This document shows positions 1-8,439 of a stretch of DNA of 64,000 nucleotides, piece after piece (position 1 is the stretch's first letter; each line of letters opens with the position of its first letter). The translations under genes were made by a program, and so were the position numbers. Source of the stretch: Phycisphaerae bacterium (GTDB lineage Bacteria; Planctomycetota; Phycisphaerae; Phycisphaerales; UBA1924); the NCBI GenBank assembly GCA_014192545.1, contig BJHL01000003.1, positions 372,001 through 436,000 on the forward strand, written 5' to 3'. The notes beneath the pieces are model-generated. The model worked only from the letters and a program-made list of their open reading frames with translations. It did no database searches and was not told the origin of the DNA.

Positions 1-397
1 GGCCCAAACGCGGGTCATCAAGCTCGTAACTTCGCGGCCCAGCCATGCCTTGCAGTTCTTGCAGAATGTCAGGCCGAATATCAAGGCTCGTCACGCCTTC
101 TTCGCGCGTTGTCACCACACTCTTGGGCTGCTCAGCAGCGTCCGCAAGTTCGCGTGCAGCAGCTTCAGCGATGCTCTGTTTGAGCTGGCGTTCGCTTTCT
201 CGCGAGAGCGGTGACGACGCGGTGGCACAGCCGGAAAGGATGCTGGTGAGGCCTGCGGACGCGGCAAGGAGACTGAAAACGCTGCCCGCACGCAGCACAA
301 ACTCGACAACGCGCGTGGCAACACTCGCGATGCGCAGCGTCGATCCGTGCCGAGGAGGCAGAGGGGAAACAAACCCAAACCTAGCGGGGGGAGTCAT
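1..397 (-). CDS. Lipoprotein, N-terminal part (gene runs off the left edge)
   Basis: The reading frame starts at an ATG at 397 and stays open to base 1, so only about 132 N-terminal residues are visible. A hydrophobic stretch ends in the lipobox I-L-S-G-C with Cys57, so the mature protein is probably lipid-anchored. The leader before the Cys is long. An in-frame GTG at 298 would give a more normal signal peptide of about 24 residues. After the Cys comes a charged helical segment (ESERQLKQSIAEAA) and then IRPDILQELQGMAGPRSYEL. Layouts like this occur in TolC-type outer-membrane factors of planctomycetes, but that is a weak recollection and the diagnostic part lies outside the window. It is read in the same direction as the DUF4349 gene upstream of it. 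Confidence 0.6.
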   Translation of the reverse strand, partial: MTPPARFGFVSPLPPRHGSTLRIASVATRVVEFVLRAGSVFSLLAASAGLTSILSGCATASSPLSRESERQLKQSIAEAAARELADAAEQPKSVVTTREEGVTSLDIRPDILQELQGMAGPRSYELDDPRLG

Positions 398-424
398 GGG
401 GACTGGAAGGTAGGCTGGCAGAGG

Positions 425-1579
425 TCATTCGGTGGGTGCGGCCTCGCGAGACTGGGCACGGACCAAGCGGCGGATGAGACGCCACAGGCCAAGGGCAAGC
501 AGCCCCAGCAAGAGCCACCAGACCAGGCCTCCGAGGAATGTACGAATGAGGAAGGCGGCTGTATCGCTAAGAGTGCGAAGCGAGGTTTGCCACGCGTCGC
601 TGACAGATTTGATGAAGTAATCGGCGATGCCGGAGTCCTCGGCGACGGGCAGCGGCTGGGCCTGGCTGCGAAGATTGATGACGATGGTTGCAAGAGCGAC
701 CATGCGGCCGGCACGTTCGCGCTGGGCTTTGATGGCCTCGATGCGGGCACGAATGTCGTTGAGTTGCGTGCGAACAGTCAGGACTTCGCTCAGCGGCGAG
801 TCGGCGCGCTTGTCGAGCAGCGCGAGCACTTCGCGCTCGATGCGTTCTTCGTTGCGCAGGCGAGCTTCAAGGTCCATCACGGTGTCGGTGATGTCTTGGC
901 CCGTTGCGGACTCGCTGATGACGGTTCCCAGCGTGCGCAGCGCGTTGAGTGTCTCGCTGAGTCGCGACGCGGCGACTCGCAGGGTGAGACTTGCGGCGAT
1001 ATTGGGTTCTTCGCCCGTGAGCGACGAGGTTTCGATGTACTCGCCGGTTGCTTCGTTGGGCAGAAGCGTGATCTTCGCGAAGGTGCCGCGGACGTCGGTG
1101 ACGCGGAGATCGATGGCTGCCTTGTGCACGACTTGGCGGGCGGGGGCGGGCGTCAGCGAAGGAGACTGCGCGGGCGAGAGATCAATCGCGGGCGAAGAGA
1201 CAGGGGCGGTCGAAGCCGGCGGGGGCCGGCCTTCCATCATCTTCAGCTGCATCGGACTTGTTCGTTCCATCACGAGTCCATCACTCGCGACCTGAGCCGA
1301 CGTCGCAACGCGAGCCGAACTGCGAGCTTTGCCGAGCGAAGGCAGAATGATCGCCGAAGCCAGTAGAAAAAGCAGTAAACAAGCCGCAATAGTCGCAAGC
1401 TGAGGCAGACGGATCTCTCGCGTGAACACCGACCGGCGCGGCGGTGTCGCAGATGCACGCGAAGCACGCAACGCGGCGTGCCACAAGGCGACAGACGCAT
1501 CAGCGGAGGCTTGCACGGGCTTGGACAAGTCCGCAAGAGCTTGCTCTATCGCATCAGGATGTAAGTTGGAAGCGTTCAT
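425..1579 (-). CDS. DUF4349 domain membrane protein, possible regulator of the adjacent sigma factor
   Basis: The protein has 384 residues. Residues 1-55 are soluble, a membrane segment lies at about 58-80, a Pro/Ala-rich spacer follows, and the DUF4349 domain covers about 150-320. This domain is recognised by the sequences IDLRVTDVRGTF, GQDITDTVMDLEARLRNEE and a long coiled coil around LTVRTQLNDIRARIEAIKAQ. A second membrane helix at about 345-368 is followed by a basic tail. The gene overlaps the upstream ECF sigma gene by an ATGA, so the two are probably translationally coupled. That arrangement suggests an anti-sigma-like role, but no zinc-binding anti-sigma motif is visible, so this is inference. 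The first membrane segment ends in ASAIILPSLGKARSSAR, which strongly resembles the pseudopilin N-terminus found in planctomycetes. Confidence 0.8.
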   Translation of the reverse strand: MNASNLHPDAIEQALADLSKPVQASADASVALWHAALRASRASATPPRRSVFTREIRLPQLATIAACLLLFLLASAIILPSLGKARSSARVATSAQVASDGLVMERTSPMQLKMMEGRPPPASTAPVSSPAIDLSPAQSPSLTPAPARQVVHKAAIDLRVTDVRGTFAKITLLPNEATGEYIETSSLTGEEPNIAASLTLRVAASRLSETLNALRTLGTVISESATGQDITDTVMDLEARLRNEERIEREVLALLDKRADSPLSEVLTVRTQLNDIRARIEAIKAQRERAGRMVALATIVINLRSQAQPLPVAEDSGIADYFIKSVSDAWQTSLRTLSDTAAFLIRTFLGGLVWWLLLGLLALGLWRLIRRLVRAQSREAAPTE

Positions 1580-2133
1580 GGCGTATGAGCGTTGGTATCG
1601 TGATCCGTTTCTTTGTCGCGAAGCGATTCACGCAGCTGCGCGAGCGCGGCTGCGAGGCGAGACTTGAGCGTGCCCAGGGGAATATCCAAAACCTGCGCGG
1701 CTTGCGTATGCGTCAAACCTTGGTGATAGCACAGCAGCAGCAACAAACGCGTGGCCGGAGGCAACAAGCCAATTGCCGCACGCACATCCTGCTGCAACGC
1801 ATGCTCCGCAACCAGCCGCAGCGGCGATTCATCAATCTTCGGCGGCGATTCATCCGCGAGCGGCTCCTTCGCCCGCCGATCACGCAGGTCTTTGCAACGA
1901 TTAATCACGATGCGATACATCCACGTGCGGAAGCTACTGCGACCTTCAAAGCTCTTGGCGTACTTGATGACCCGCATCCACGATTCCTGCACGGCATCGT
2001 GCGCCAGATCAAGCCTGCCATCGAGCAACCCCGCCGCCAGTCCGATCAAACTGGACTCGTAACGCCCCGCCAACTCTGCCAATGCCGCATCATCACCCTT
2101 CGCAAAGCGGGCAAGCAGCGTTTCATCAGACAT
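1576..2133 (-). CDS. ECF-type RNA polymerase sigma factor
   Basis: This is a sigma-70 family factor of about 185 residues, the usual size for ECF sigma factors. Region 2 is seen in AHDAVQESWMRVIKYAKSF followed by FRTWMYRIVINRCKDLRDR. Region 4 is seen in LLPPATRLLLLLCYHQGLTH and the helix-turn-helix AAQVLDIPLGTLKSRLA. I chose the ATG at 2133 (protein begins MSDETLLARF) because it fits the family. An in-frame ATG at 2154 adds seven residues and cannot be excluded. The downstream gene overlaps by four bases and encodes a two-pass DUF4349 membrane protein that may control it. No promoter could be assigned. Confidence 0.93.
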   Translation of the reverse strand: MSDETLLARFAKGDDAALAELAGRYESSLIGLAAGLLDGRLDLAHDAVQESWMRVIKYAKSFEGRSSFRTWMYRIVINRCKDLRDRRAKEPLADESPPKIDESPLRLVAEHALQQDVRAAIGLLPPATRLLLLLCYHQGLTHTQAAQVLDIPLGTLKSRLAAALAQLRESLRDKETDHDTNAHTP

Positions 2134-2316
2134 TGTTGCTTCACGAGCTGGCACTTGGTTCTCCGCACATTAGACCGGCGGCAACAGCGAACGGTTCGGC
2201 AATCGCCAAACAAATTCTTGCAGCCCCTCTTCCCACGCCGCACACCCCTTTGCTGGTCCCAGTGCCGCCCCGCACCGCACACACCAACGCCCCCACTCCC
2301 CCACTACGCTCTGATC

Positions 2317-3174
2317 GTGAGCATCTTCGAACAAACCGTGCCCGCCAATGCCGTCACCGTGCCCATCGCCCAGCTTGGCAGCCGCATCCTGCAGCGCGTG
2401 GTCAATTTCGGCCAGTTTTCGCGGTTCGCATACGAGACAATCATCGGTATCCGCCACTTCAACCAGTGGTCGCGCCGCGAACGCATCGGCCGCCAGCTCT
2501 TTTTCATTGGCACCACCAGCGTCCCGGTCATCGCCATCGTCGGCGCGTTCATCGGCATGATCCTCGCCTTTGAAGGCTTCCGCCAGTTTCAAGCCATCGG
2601 CCAGGAAAGTCGCCTCGGGGGCGTCATCAACCTCAGCGTGGTCAAGCAAATCGGCCCGGTGCTGGCCGCCGTCATGCTCGCAGGCCGCGTGGGCTGCGCC
2701 CTCACCGCTGAACTGGGCAGCATGCGCGTCACCGAACAACTCGATGCCATGCGGGCGATGGGTTCAGACCCGGTGCGAGTGCTCGCGGTGCCGCGATTTC
2801 TTGCGTGCCTCATCAGTGTGCCGCTGCTCACCATCGTCAGCAACGGCTGCGGCGTCATCGGCGGCTGGCTCATCATCACCAAGTTCTACGATGCCGACCC
2901 GGCCCTCTACGGACGCTTCAGTGCCCAGCTCGTCAACTGGTTCGACATCATGAGCGGCTTCATCAAAGCTGTTTTCTTCGGCGGAGCCATCGGCATCGTC
3001 AGTTGCTGGAAAGGTTTTACTTGCAAGCCCGGCGCCGCCGGCGTGGGCGAAGCCACCACCGACAGCTTCGTCACCAGCTTCATCGCCATAATCGTCCTCA
3101 GCCTCGTGCTGGCCAAGCTGCTCAACGACATCGACTTCGTCATCTTCGGCGGCGTGCAATCGGTCTTCTCGTGA
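2317..3174 (+). CDS. MlaE/YrbE-type ABC transporter permease (phospholipid/MCE system)
   Basis: This 285-residue integral membrane protein of the MlaE family moves lipids between the inner and outer membranes together with an MlaF ATPase and an MCE-domain protein. Family signatures are VGAFIGMILAFEGFRQFQ, VLAAVMLAGRVGCALTAELG, the coupling-helix-like motif TEQLDAMRAMGSDPVR, and GAIGIVSCWKGFTCKPGAAG. The frame stays open far upstream, but similarity begins only around FSRFAYETIIG. I chose the GTG at 2317; a second in-frame GTG lies at 2338. No ATPase or MCE gene follows, because the next gene is on the other strand, so its partners must be encoded elsewhere. It is divergent from the sigma factor gene. 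Confidence 0.88.
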   Translation: MSIFEQTVPANAVTVPIAQLGSRILQRVVNFGQFSRFAYETIIGIRHFNQWSRRERIGRQLFFIGTTSVPVIAIVGAFIGMILAFEGFRQFQAIGQESRLGGVINLSVVKQIGPVLAAVMLAGRVGCALTAELGSMRVTEQLDAMRAMGSDPVRVLAVPRFLACLISVPLLTIVSNGCGVIGGWLIITKFYDADPALYGRFSAQLVNWFDIMSGFIKAVFFGGAIGIVSCWKGFTCKPGAAGVGEATTDSFVTSFIAIIVLSLVLAKLLNDIDFVIFGGVQSVFS

Positions 3175-3201
3175 ACGGGCGGTGAGGGCGAAGACGCTCA
3201 C

Positions 3202-3227
3202 ACCGACCGCTCAAAGCAGCGGTCGGT
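3202..3227. other. Perfect intergenic hairpin
   Basis: The inverted repeat ACCGACCGCT / AGCGGTCGGT has 10-base arms around a 6-base loop. It lies between the convergent permease gene (+) and the next gene (-). There is no T-run on either side, so it is not a classical intrinsic terminator, but it could end transcription or protect a 3' end. The stretch at about 3255-3335 next to it (CCCAGTGCCCAGTCCCC and CTCTCCGCGTGCTCCGCGG) is low-complexity and looks like dispersed intergenic repeat material. Confidence 0.55.
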
Positions 3228-3329
3228 GGCACGGTTGCGTGAACTGGGGGTCTTCACCAATGCCCAGTGCCCAGTCCCCAATGCCTCTGCCTTCCGCCGC
3301 GCTCTCCGCGTGCTCCGCGGTGAACCTCT

Positions 3330-4232
3330 TCACGCTTCGCGGAAGCTCTTGCCTGCGTTGGTGGTCTTTCGCGTTGGCGCGAGGCCGAAGATGAGGGCGT
3401 AGGTGCAGGTCAGGCCTGCGAAGGCGGCGAGGGGCAGGGTCCAGCTTGCGGCGGCGATGGCGTTGCCGAAGAAGTTGCGGGTGGGGCCGATGGCTCCGGC
3501 CTGCGGCATGGTTTGCAGGGCGGCTTGGTATTCCCAGGTGCCTTCGTGCAGTTCGCCATCTTTGGGCTTTTTCATGCCGCGCGTGGTTGGGTAGGCTAAG
3601 CGCGGGTACTTGGCGATTTCGCCGCTGGGCAGAAGTTCGTAGAAGTCGAATTGCCAGTCTTTCTTCCACACGCTGCCCCAGGTTGCCGGGTCGCTGCCGG
3701 GGCGCGGGATGCGGGCGACGATGACCAGGCGGTCGGGGACTTCGCCCTTGTCGAGCTTGGCGAGAAAACTCTTGGGCGTTTCGCCGGTGACGCGGGCCAT
3801 GCGCAGCACGCGCAGCCAATCTTCATGCGGCAAGAGGCCCGGCAAGGCGTTGCGCTGCGGGCGATCTACGTTGGCGACGGTGACGGGGATGCGCTGCGTG
3901 GCCTCACCGTAACTCAGAACCAGCGTGGGCGTTTGCGGGTTGGTGTTGTCATCAAGCAGCGTGACAGGGCGGCCCGCGTAGATGAACTCGCGCTTGTCAA
4001 CCTTGCGGAAAACATATACCTCGGGCGGGTTGGCTTTGAGGAAGGTGCGGATGCGGGCGGTCATGAGGCCGCCGGCGAGCAGCGTGATGATGAAGCTGAT
4101 AAGGGCGATGGTGAGCCAGCGGCGACGCGTGAAGGGGACGCGGGGCTGCGAGGTTGATTGCGGAATCGACGCGGACGCGGGAGTGTTCACAGGGGTGCTT
4201 TCGACGGGGGCGATGGATTCGATGTCGTTCAT
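3330..4232 (-). CDS. Membrane protein of unknown function
   Basis: About 300 residues; I do not recognise the family. From the chosen ATG at 4232 there is a Pro/Thr/Ser-rich N-terminal tail of about 45 residues, a membrane helix (WLTIALISFIITLLAGGLM), a soluble region of about 190 residues, and a second helix near the C-terminus (LPLAAFAGLTCTYALIFGLA). The soluble part contains EVYVFRKVDKREF and a segment with many Arg and Pro residues. An upstream in-frame ATG at 4280 directly follows the stop of the preceding gene, but the added sequence looks non-conserved. The gene lies 48 bases downstream of the large zinc-ribbon membrane protein and may form an operon with it. Confidence 0.7.
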   Translation of the reverse strand: MNDIESIAPVESTPVNTPASASIPQSTSQPRVPFTRRRWLTIALISFIITLLAGGLMTARIRTFLKANPPEVYVFRKVDKREFIYAGRPVTLLDDNTNPQTPTLVLSYGEATQRIPVTVANVDRPQRNALPGLLPHEDWLRVLRMARVTGETPKSFLAKLDKGEVPDRLVIVARIPRPGSDPATWGSVWKKDWQFDFYELLPSGEIAKYPRLAYPTTRGMKKPKDGELHEGTWEYQAALQTMPQAGAIGPTRNFFGNAIAAASWTLPLAAFAGLTCTYALIFGLAPTRKTTNAGKSFREA

Positions 4233-4280
4233 GCGCTGGCATGTGGTAAGTGGATGCAGTGACAATGGTAGTGCGGGCAA

Positions 4281-6263
4281 TCATCGCTTCGGTGAATGCA
4301 CAACGATGTCGTGGTTGGGCACGCTTGCGGCAGAACGCGGGGTGTAGTTCGCTGCGGTCACGCCGCCGTCGTCGATGGCGTTGGGGCCGATGGACCAGAG
4401 GGTGTACGTGGCGCGGGCAGAATCAGCGCGATAGCGCAGCGGGGCGTTGTCGATTGGGTCGATGGGAATGCTCGCGAGGAAGGTGGGGACGAGCGCGGCG
4501 AGATCGTCGGAATAGGTGCCGTGGGCGCGGTGGTGGCGTTCGAGCGCGAGGGCGGTGATGGTGAGGGTGTGGAGGGCGGCGGCGGCGTCGGTTTGTTCTA
4601 TGATCATTGAGAGCGACGGGCGCAGCGGTGCAATGAGAACAAGCTCATTCTCATTAAGTGGCAGTGGCTGTTTGCTCGCGAGTCGCTGAGCTCTCGTCAA
4701 CGAATTCTGAATTTCAAGTTCCTGAGTCATTACGTCTACCGCTTGCATGTTTTCTGTATATGAACCGAGTCGCTGCACGGCCGCGTGATCGGTAGGGTCG
4801 TTCCACAATGAACGAACAAGTGCCAGATCGCCGTCGCCTTCATCGAGTACTTCATGAACGCCACGCTTGACGCGAGCGGCATCGCTGAAGTGGACTGCGA
4901 CACTCGCCTTCATCCACAAACCCTCGCTAACTATGACGGGCGCGAAGGGATGCGGCGGCGACGCTTCATACACCGATTGCATCTGGGCGAGGGTCGAGTC
5001 GGGCCAAGGCTGCATAAGCGAGGCGACGACAGCTTCAGCGGTGCTTAAACGGACAGCATTCTCTACAAGGCGGGTAATCGAAAGACTGTAACGGTCAAAA
5101 CCACCTGCAAGAGAGAAGTTGCTGCGAAGAGAGAGGGGCAGTTGCGCGGCGTCGGCGAGCGAGGCTGTGCGGATACGCGCGATGTTGAGCCGTGAGAGAT
5201 GGCGAACCGTCGATAGGACCGAAATAGGGACATCCCCGACGTCGAGTTCTCTAAACCAGATCGGTGTGGTGTCGAGCGTAGCGAGCGTGTCGAGTTCCGC
5301 GAACCATGGCTCTTTGCGGGCTTGCTGGAACCATTCGATGGATGCTTGCTTTGTGAGCAAGTCGTCGGGCGATGGTTGGTTGGCAGGATCGGAAGGCTCA
5401 AGCTCCCAGATGGCCGATTCGTAAATCGAGAGCGTTTGTGCTTCGGGATACTTGGCCTGCGCGGCAGCTAGGGCGGCTTGGCGAGATTGCTCGCGGGCGG
5501 CGGCGATGCGATTGACGGCGGTCCAGATGTTAGTTTCTGGAATTGCGTCGGCCGCAATCGCGCCGAGCAACTTCCTGTGCTGTTCGCGGAGTGAGATGGC
5601 GTCTGCCTTCGCGATGGCTGCTTGCTTTCGCAGGGTCACTTCGCGAACTCCCCACCAGGTACCAGCGGCGAACGCTACAACCGCAGTTGCGATCGCGAGC
5701 CGTTTGACGCGTTGCTTCGTGATGATGGGGCTGGTAAGTCTTTGGGAAGGCGCGAACTCTGATTTGCCGTTTGTGGTCGATATCTCGTTCCACGCGGCGA
5801 TTGCATGCTTCGTGGTGGTGCACTCGGGGCAGCGGACCAGACCAGCTTCGTCAACATGGAGACCCGTGAGCCCGTGACGACAGCGTGGACACTCAGCGCG
5901 GCGGGCGAGAGCTTGGCGGTAGCGCAGGCATGCGAGCCAGATGATGCTCGCAACAAAGCCGAAAGCGAAAACGGCGAGGCCCGTGAGCATTGCCGGGTAG
6001 TACTCGTGCAGATCATCGCCTGTCAGGTCGCTAAAGATGTCGGCGATGCCGTCGTACGTGTCCCAGATGCGACGGTGCGTGCGGACAGCGAGGAAATAGA
6101 AGACCAGCACGCCCAGTAAGCACGCGACGAGACCGATGGCAACCACGGCGACGAGCCGATGGCTCGCGCGCGACGCATCAGCAACGAATTCCCGGCGGTC
6201 CGCACGCGGCAAGGCTCGCGTCGGTGAAAACGCACGGGCGAGAAGTCGAAGGAACATGCACAC
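4281..6263 (-). CDS. Large membrane protein with zinc ribbon and pseudopilin-like C-terminal tail
   Basis: 660 residues. Two membrane helices lie at about 39-60 and 91-113. A zinc ribbon follows with the pairs CPRC (125-128) and CPEC (145-148), then a third helix at about 190-206. A long, mostly helical soluble region ends in LERHHRAHGTYSDDLAALVP, PIDPIDNAPLRYR and WSIGPNAIDDGG. That C-terminal pattern (helix, Y/P-rich turn, DP-F/I-D, then GPxxxDDGG) is the one seen in type II secretion pseudopilins and related planctomycete proteins. The function is unknown. A role in assembling or sensing envelope proteins is a guess. The gene is probably co-transcribed with the membrane protein gene downstream of it. 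Confidence 0.75.
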   Translation of the reverse strand: MCMFLRLLARAFSPTRALPRADRREFVADASRASHRLVAVVAIGLVACLLGVLVFYFLAVRTHRRIWDTYDGIADIFSDLTGDDLHEYYPAMLTGLAVFAFGFVASIIWLACLRYRQALARRAECPRCRHGLTGLHVDEAGLVRCPECTTTKHAIAAWNEISTTNGKSEFAPSQRLTSPIITKQRVKRLAIATAVVAFAAGTWWGVREVTLRKQAAIAKADAISLREQHRKLLGAIAADAIPETNIWTAVNRIAAAREQSRQAALAAAQAKYPEAQTLSIYESAIWELEPSDPANQPSPDDLLTKQASIEWFQQARKEPWFAELDTLATLDTTPIWFRELDVGDVPISVLSTVRHLSRLNIARIRTASLADAAQLPLSLRSNFSLAGGFDRYSLSITRLVENAVRLSTAEAVVASLMQPWPDSTLAQMQSVYEASPPHPFAPVIVSEGLWMKASVAVHFSDAARVKRGVHEVLDEGDGDLALVRSLWNDPTDHAAVQRLGSYTENMQAVDVMTQELEIQNSLTRAQRLASKQPLPLNENELVLIAPLRPSLSMIIEQTDAAAALHTLTITALALERHHRAHGTYSDDLAALVPTFLASIPIDPIDNAPLRYRADSARATYTLWSIGPNAIDDGGVTAANYTPRSAASVPNHDIVVHSPKR

Positions 6264-6305
6264 CCCTTCTTTGTTGCGGCTTGCTGATGCGGCTTCGTGG
6301 CGGGT

Positions 6306-7169
6306 TTACTTCGCGGGATATTCGTACACGCCGCGGCCGGTCTTGTCGCCTAGTCGGCCTGCGGTGACGAATTGTTTGAGCAGCGGGCAGGCGCGGTAGC
6401 GGTCGTTGTTGAGACCTTCGGCCAGGACGTTCATGATGTGGACGCAGGTGTCAAGGCCGATGAAGTCGGCGAGGCGCAGCGGGCCCATGGGGAAGTTGCA
6501 GCCCAGCTTCATGATGCCGTCGATGGCTTGCGGCTCGGCGACGCCTTCCATCCACGCGTAGAAGGCTTCGTTGATCATGGGCATGAGCACGCGATTGCTG
6601 ATGAAGCCCGCGCGATCGTTGGCAATGAGCGGCGTCTTGCCCATCTTGGTTGCAAGAGCAATGGTGCGCTCAGTGACGTCTTTGCTGGTTTGCACCGCGG
6701 GGATGACTTCAACCAATTGCATGAGCGGCACAGGGTTGAAGAAGTGCATGCCAACGACGCGATGTGCCGTGCTGCCCGCAGCGGTAGCGATGTCGGTGAT
6801 GCTGATGCTGCTGGTGTTGGTCGCGAGAACGACGTTGTCACTCGGGAAGATCGCGGCGAGTTTGGTGAAGAGGTCCTTCTTCACCTTCACATCTTCGACC
6901 ACGGCTTCAACGACCCAGTCGGCACCTGCGAGAGCTTCGAGCTTGTCGGTGAACTTGATGCGAGCCAGCGCGGCGTCGGCCTCCGCCTGTGTCATCTTGG
7001 CTTTCTCGACGAACTTGCTCAGGCTTTTCTTGTGCACGCCTTGGCACTTGGCAATCGCGCCAGGAAACGCGTCGAAGACAGTCACATTGATACCGCTGAC
7101 AGCGGCGATTTGTGCGATGCCGCCACCCATTTGGCCGGCGCCCAGAACTGCGAGTGAGGAAATGGTCAT
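6306..7169 (-). CDS. hbd: 3-hydroxybutyryl-CoA dehydrogenase
   Basis: A 287-residue cytoplasmic enzyme that interconverts 3-hydroxybutyryl-CoA and acetoacetyl-CoA with NAD(P), in fatty-acid, butyrate or polyhydroxybutyrate metabolism. The N-terminal NAD-binding loop is GAGQMGGGIAQ. The catalytic region contains TNTSSISITDIA and GMHFFNPVPLMQLVEVI (His-Glu pair), and the C-terminal domain begins at ANDRAGFISNRVLMPMINEA. The tail RLGDKTGRGVYEY is typical. The ATG at 7169 fits the family; the frame stays open further upstream but without similarity. It is divergent from the desaturase gene, which suggests a shared lipid-metabolism context. Confidence 0.95.
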   Translation of the reverse strand: MTISSLAVLGAGQMGGGIAQIAAVSGINVTVFDAFPGAIAKCQGVHKKSLSKFVEKAKMTQAEADAALARIKFTDKLEALAGADWVVEAVVEDVKVKKDLFTKLAAIFPSDNVVLATNTSSISITDIATAAGSTAHRVVGMHFFNPVPLMQLVEVIPAVQTSKDVTERTIALATKMGKTPLIANDRAGFISNRVLMPMINEAFYAWMEGVAEPQAIDGIMKLGCNFPMGPLRLADFIGLDTCVHIMNVLAEGLNNDRYRACPLLKQFVTAGRLGDKTGRGVYEYPAK

Positions 7170-7369
7170 GGCGGAGTGTAATCTGAACGCGGGCGGTTGG
7201 CAGATCGTGTGCAGCGAGATTGGGGCGTTGTTTGGCAATATGGCAAGAGCGGAAATTACTGGACAACGTCCGCGTTTCGCGAGCAGGATGCGATACGCTG
7301 AAGATCCGCGCTGCATGCCAGCGAGCTGGAGGTTCTGTGAGCATCTCATTGTGAACCTTGGAACAAAGG

Positions 7370-8374
7370 ATGGTCGCATTGAAACAAACAAGCACGCACA
7401 GCAGCAGCGAAATCGAACACAAGCCGACAGGCGAGACGAATGCGAGCAAGCCTGTAGCGGGTAGCGAGGGACTAGCGTTTCCAACGACAGTTGTCGCGCC
7501 GCCGCCCGCGAAGGACAAACTGAGAATCCGCTGGGCCTACACGCTAAGCATCGTGGTGATTCATTTGCTCGCGGTTGCGGCCGCGTTGCCTTGGTTTTTT
7601 TCGTGGACTGGCGTCATTGCGTGTTTCCTCGGGCTGTATGTATTTGGAACGCTTGGAATCAACGTCGGCTTTCATCGGCTGCTCACACACCGCGGATTTG
7701 CGTGCAGCAAGTTCGTTGAGCGCTCGCTCGCGCTGCTTGGCGTTTGCTGTCTGCAAGAGGGACCCGGGCGCTGGGTGGCAATTCATCGCCAGCATCATCA
7801 ACATTCCGACGAGCAACCCGATCCGCACTCGCCCCTTGTGGCATTTTTCTGGGGGCATGTCGGCTGGCTGCTCGTGAGCAACACGGCGACCGACTCGATG
7901 AGTCTGTACGAGCGATACGCACGCGATTTGATGAAGCAGCGCTTCTACATGCAGCTTGAGCGACAACTCAACTGGCTGTGGGTGTACGTCGCCCACGCGG
8001 CGATCATCGCGGCAGTCACGTTCGGCATCGGGTGGGCAATCACGCGTGATGTGAGCGCCGCGGCGAAGCTCACGGCAAGCATGATCGTCTGGGGCGTCCT
8101 GCTGCGAACGGTTTTGGTGTGGCACATTACGTGGAGCGTCAATTCGCTTTCGCATCTGTTTGGATATCAAAGCCATGACACCGGCGAAAATAGCCGTAAT
8201 AACTGGCTTGTTGCCCTCATTTCAAACGGCGAGGGATGGCACAACAACCATCACGCTGACCCGCGCTCAGCCGCTCATGGGCATAAGTGGTACGAGCTTG
8301 ATGTGTCGTATCTGTCGATTGTGGCGATGGAAAAGCTGGGCCTGGCGACCAAGGTGATGCGGCATGATCGGTGA
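7370..8374 (+). CDS. Fatty-acid desaturase, acyl-CoA/acyl-lipid delta-9 type
   Basis: 334 residues, a membrane di-iron desaturase. The three histidine boxes are clear: GFHRLLTHRGF (HxxxxH), HRQHHQHSDE (HxxHH) and GEGWHNNHHA (HxxHH), plus the extra NSLSHLFG His that ligates iron in stearoyl-CoA desaturases. Hydrophobic pairs flank the boxes, including LSIVVIHLLAVAAALPWFF. The first 45 residues are hydrophilic and variable. The start is uncertain: the ATG at 7370 is used here, with a TTG at 7358 also in frame. Its stop overlaps a GTG of the next frame (GTGA at 8371-8374). It probably introduces a double bond at C9 of membrane fatty acids. Confidence 0.93.
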   Translation: MVALKQTSTHSSSEIEHKPTGETNASKPVAGSEGLAFPTTVVAPPPAKDKLRIRWAYTLSIVVIHLLAVAAALPWFFSWTGVIACFLGLYVFGTLGINVGFHRLLTHRGFACSKFVERSLALLGVCCLQEGPGRWVAIHRQHHQHSDEQPDPHSPLVAFFWGHVGWLLVSNTATDSMSLYERYARDLMKQRFYMQLERQLNWLWVYVAHAAIIAAVTFGIGWAITRDVSAAAKLTASMIVWGVLLRTVLVWHITWSVNSLSHLFGYQSHDTGENSRNNWLVALISNGEGWHNNHHADPRSAAHGHKWYELDVSYLSIVAMEKLGLATKVMRHDR

Positions 8375-8439
8375 GGATCGCATGCGGTGCAAGTCGTTGC
8401 ATCACGACGCTCGGCGAGATGGTGACTAACCATTGCGGC

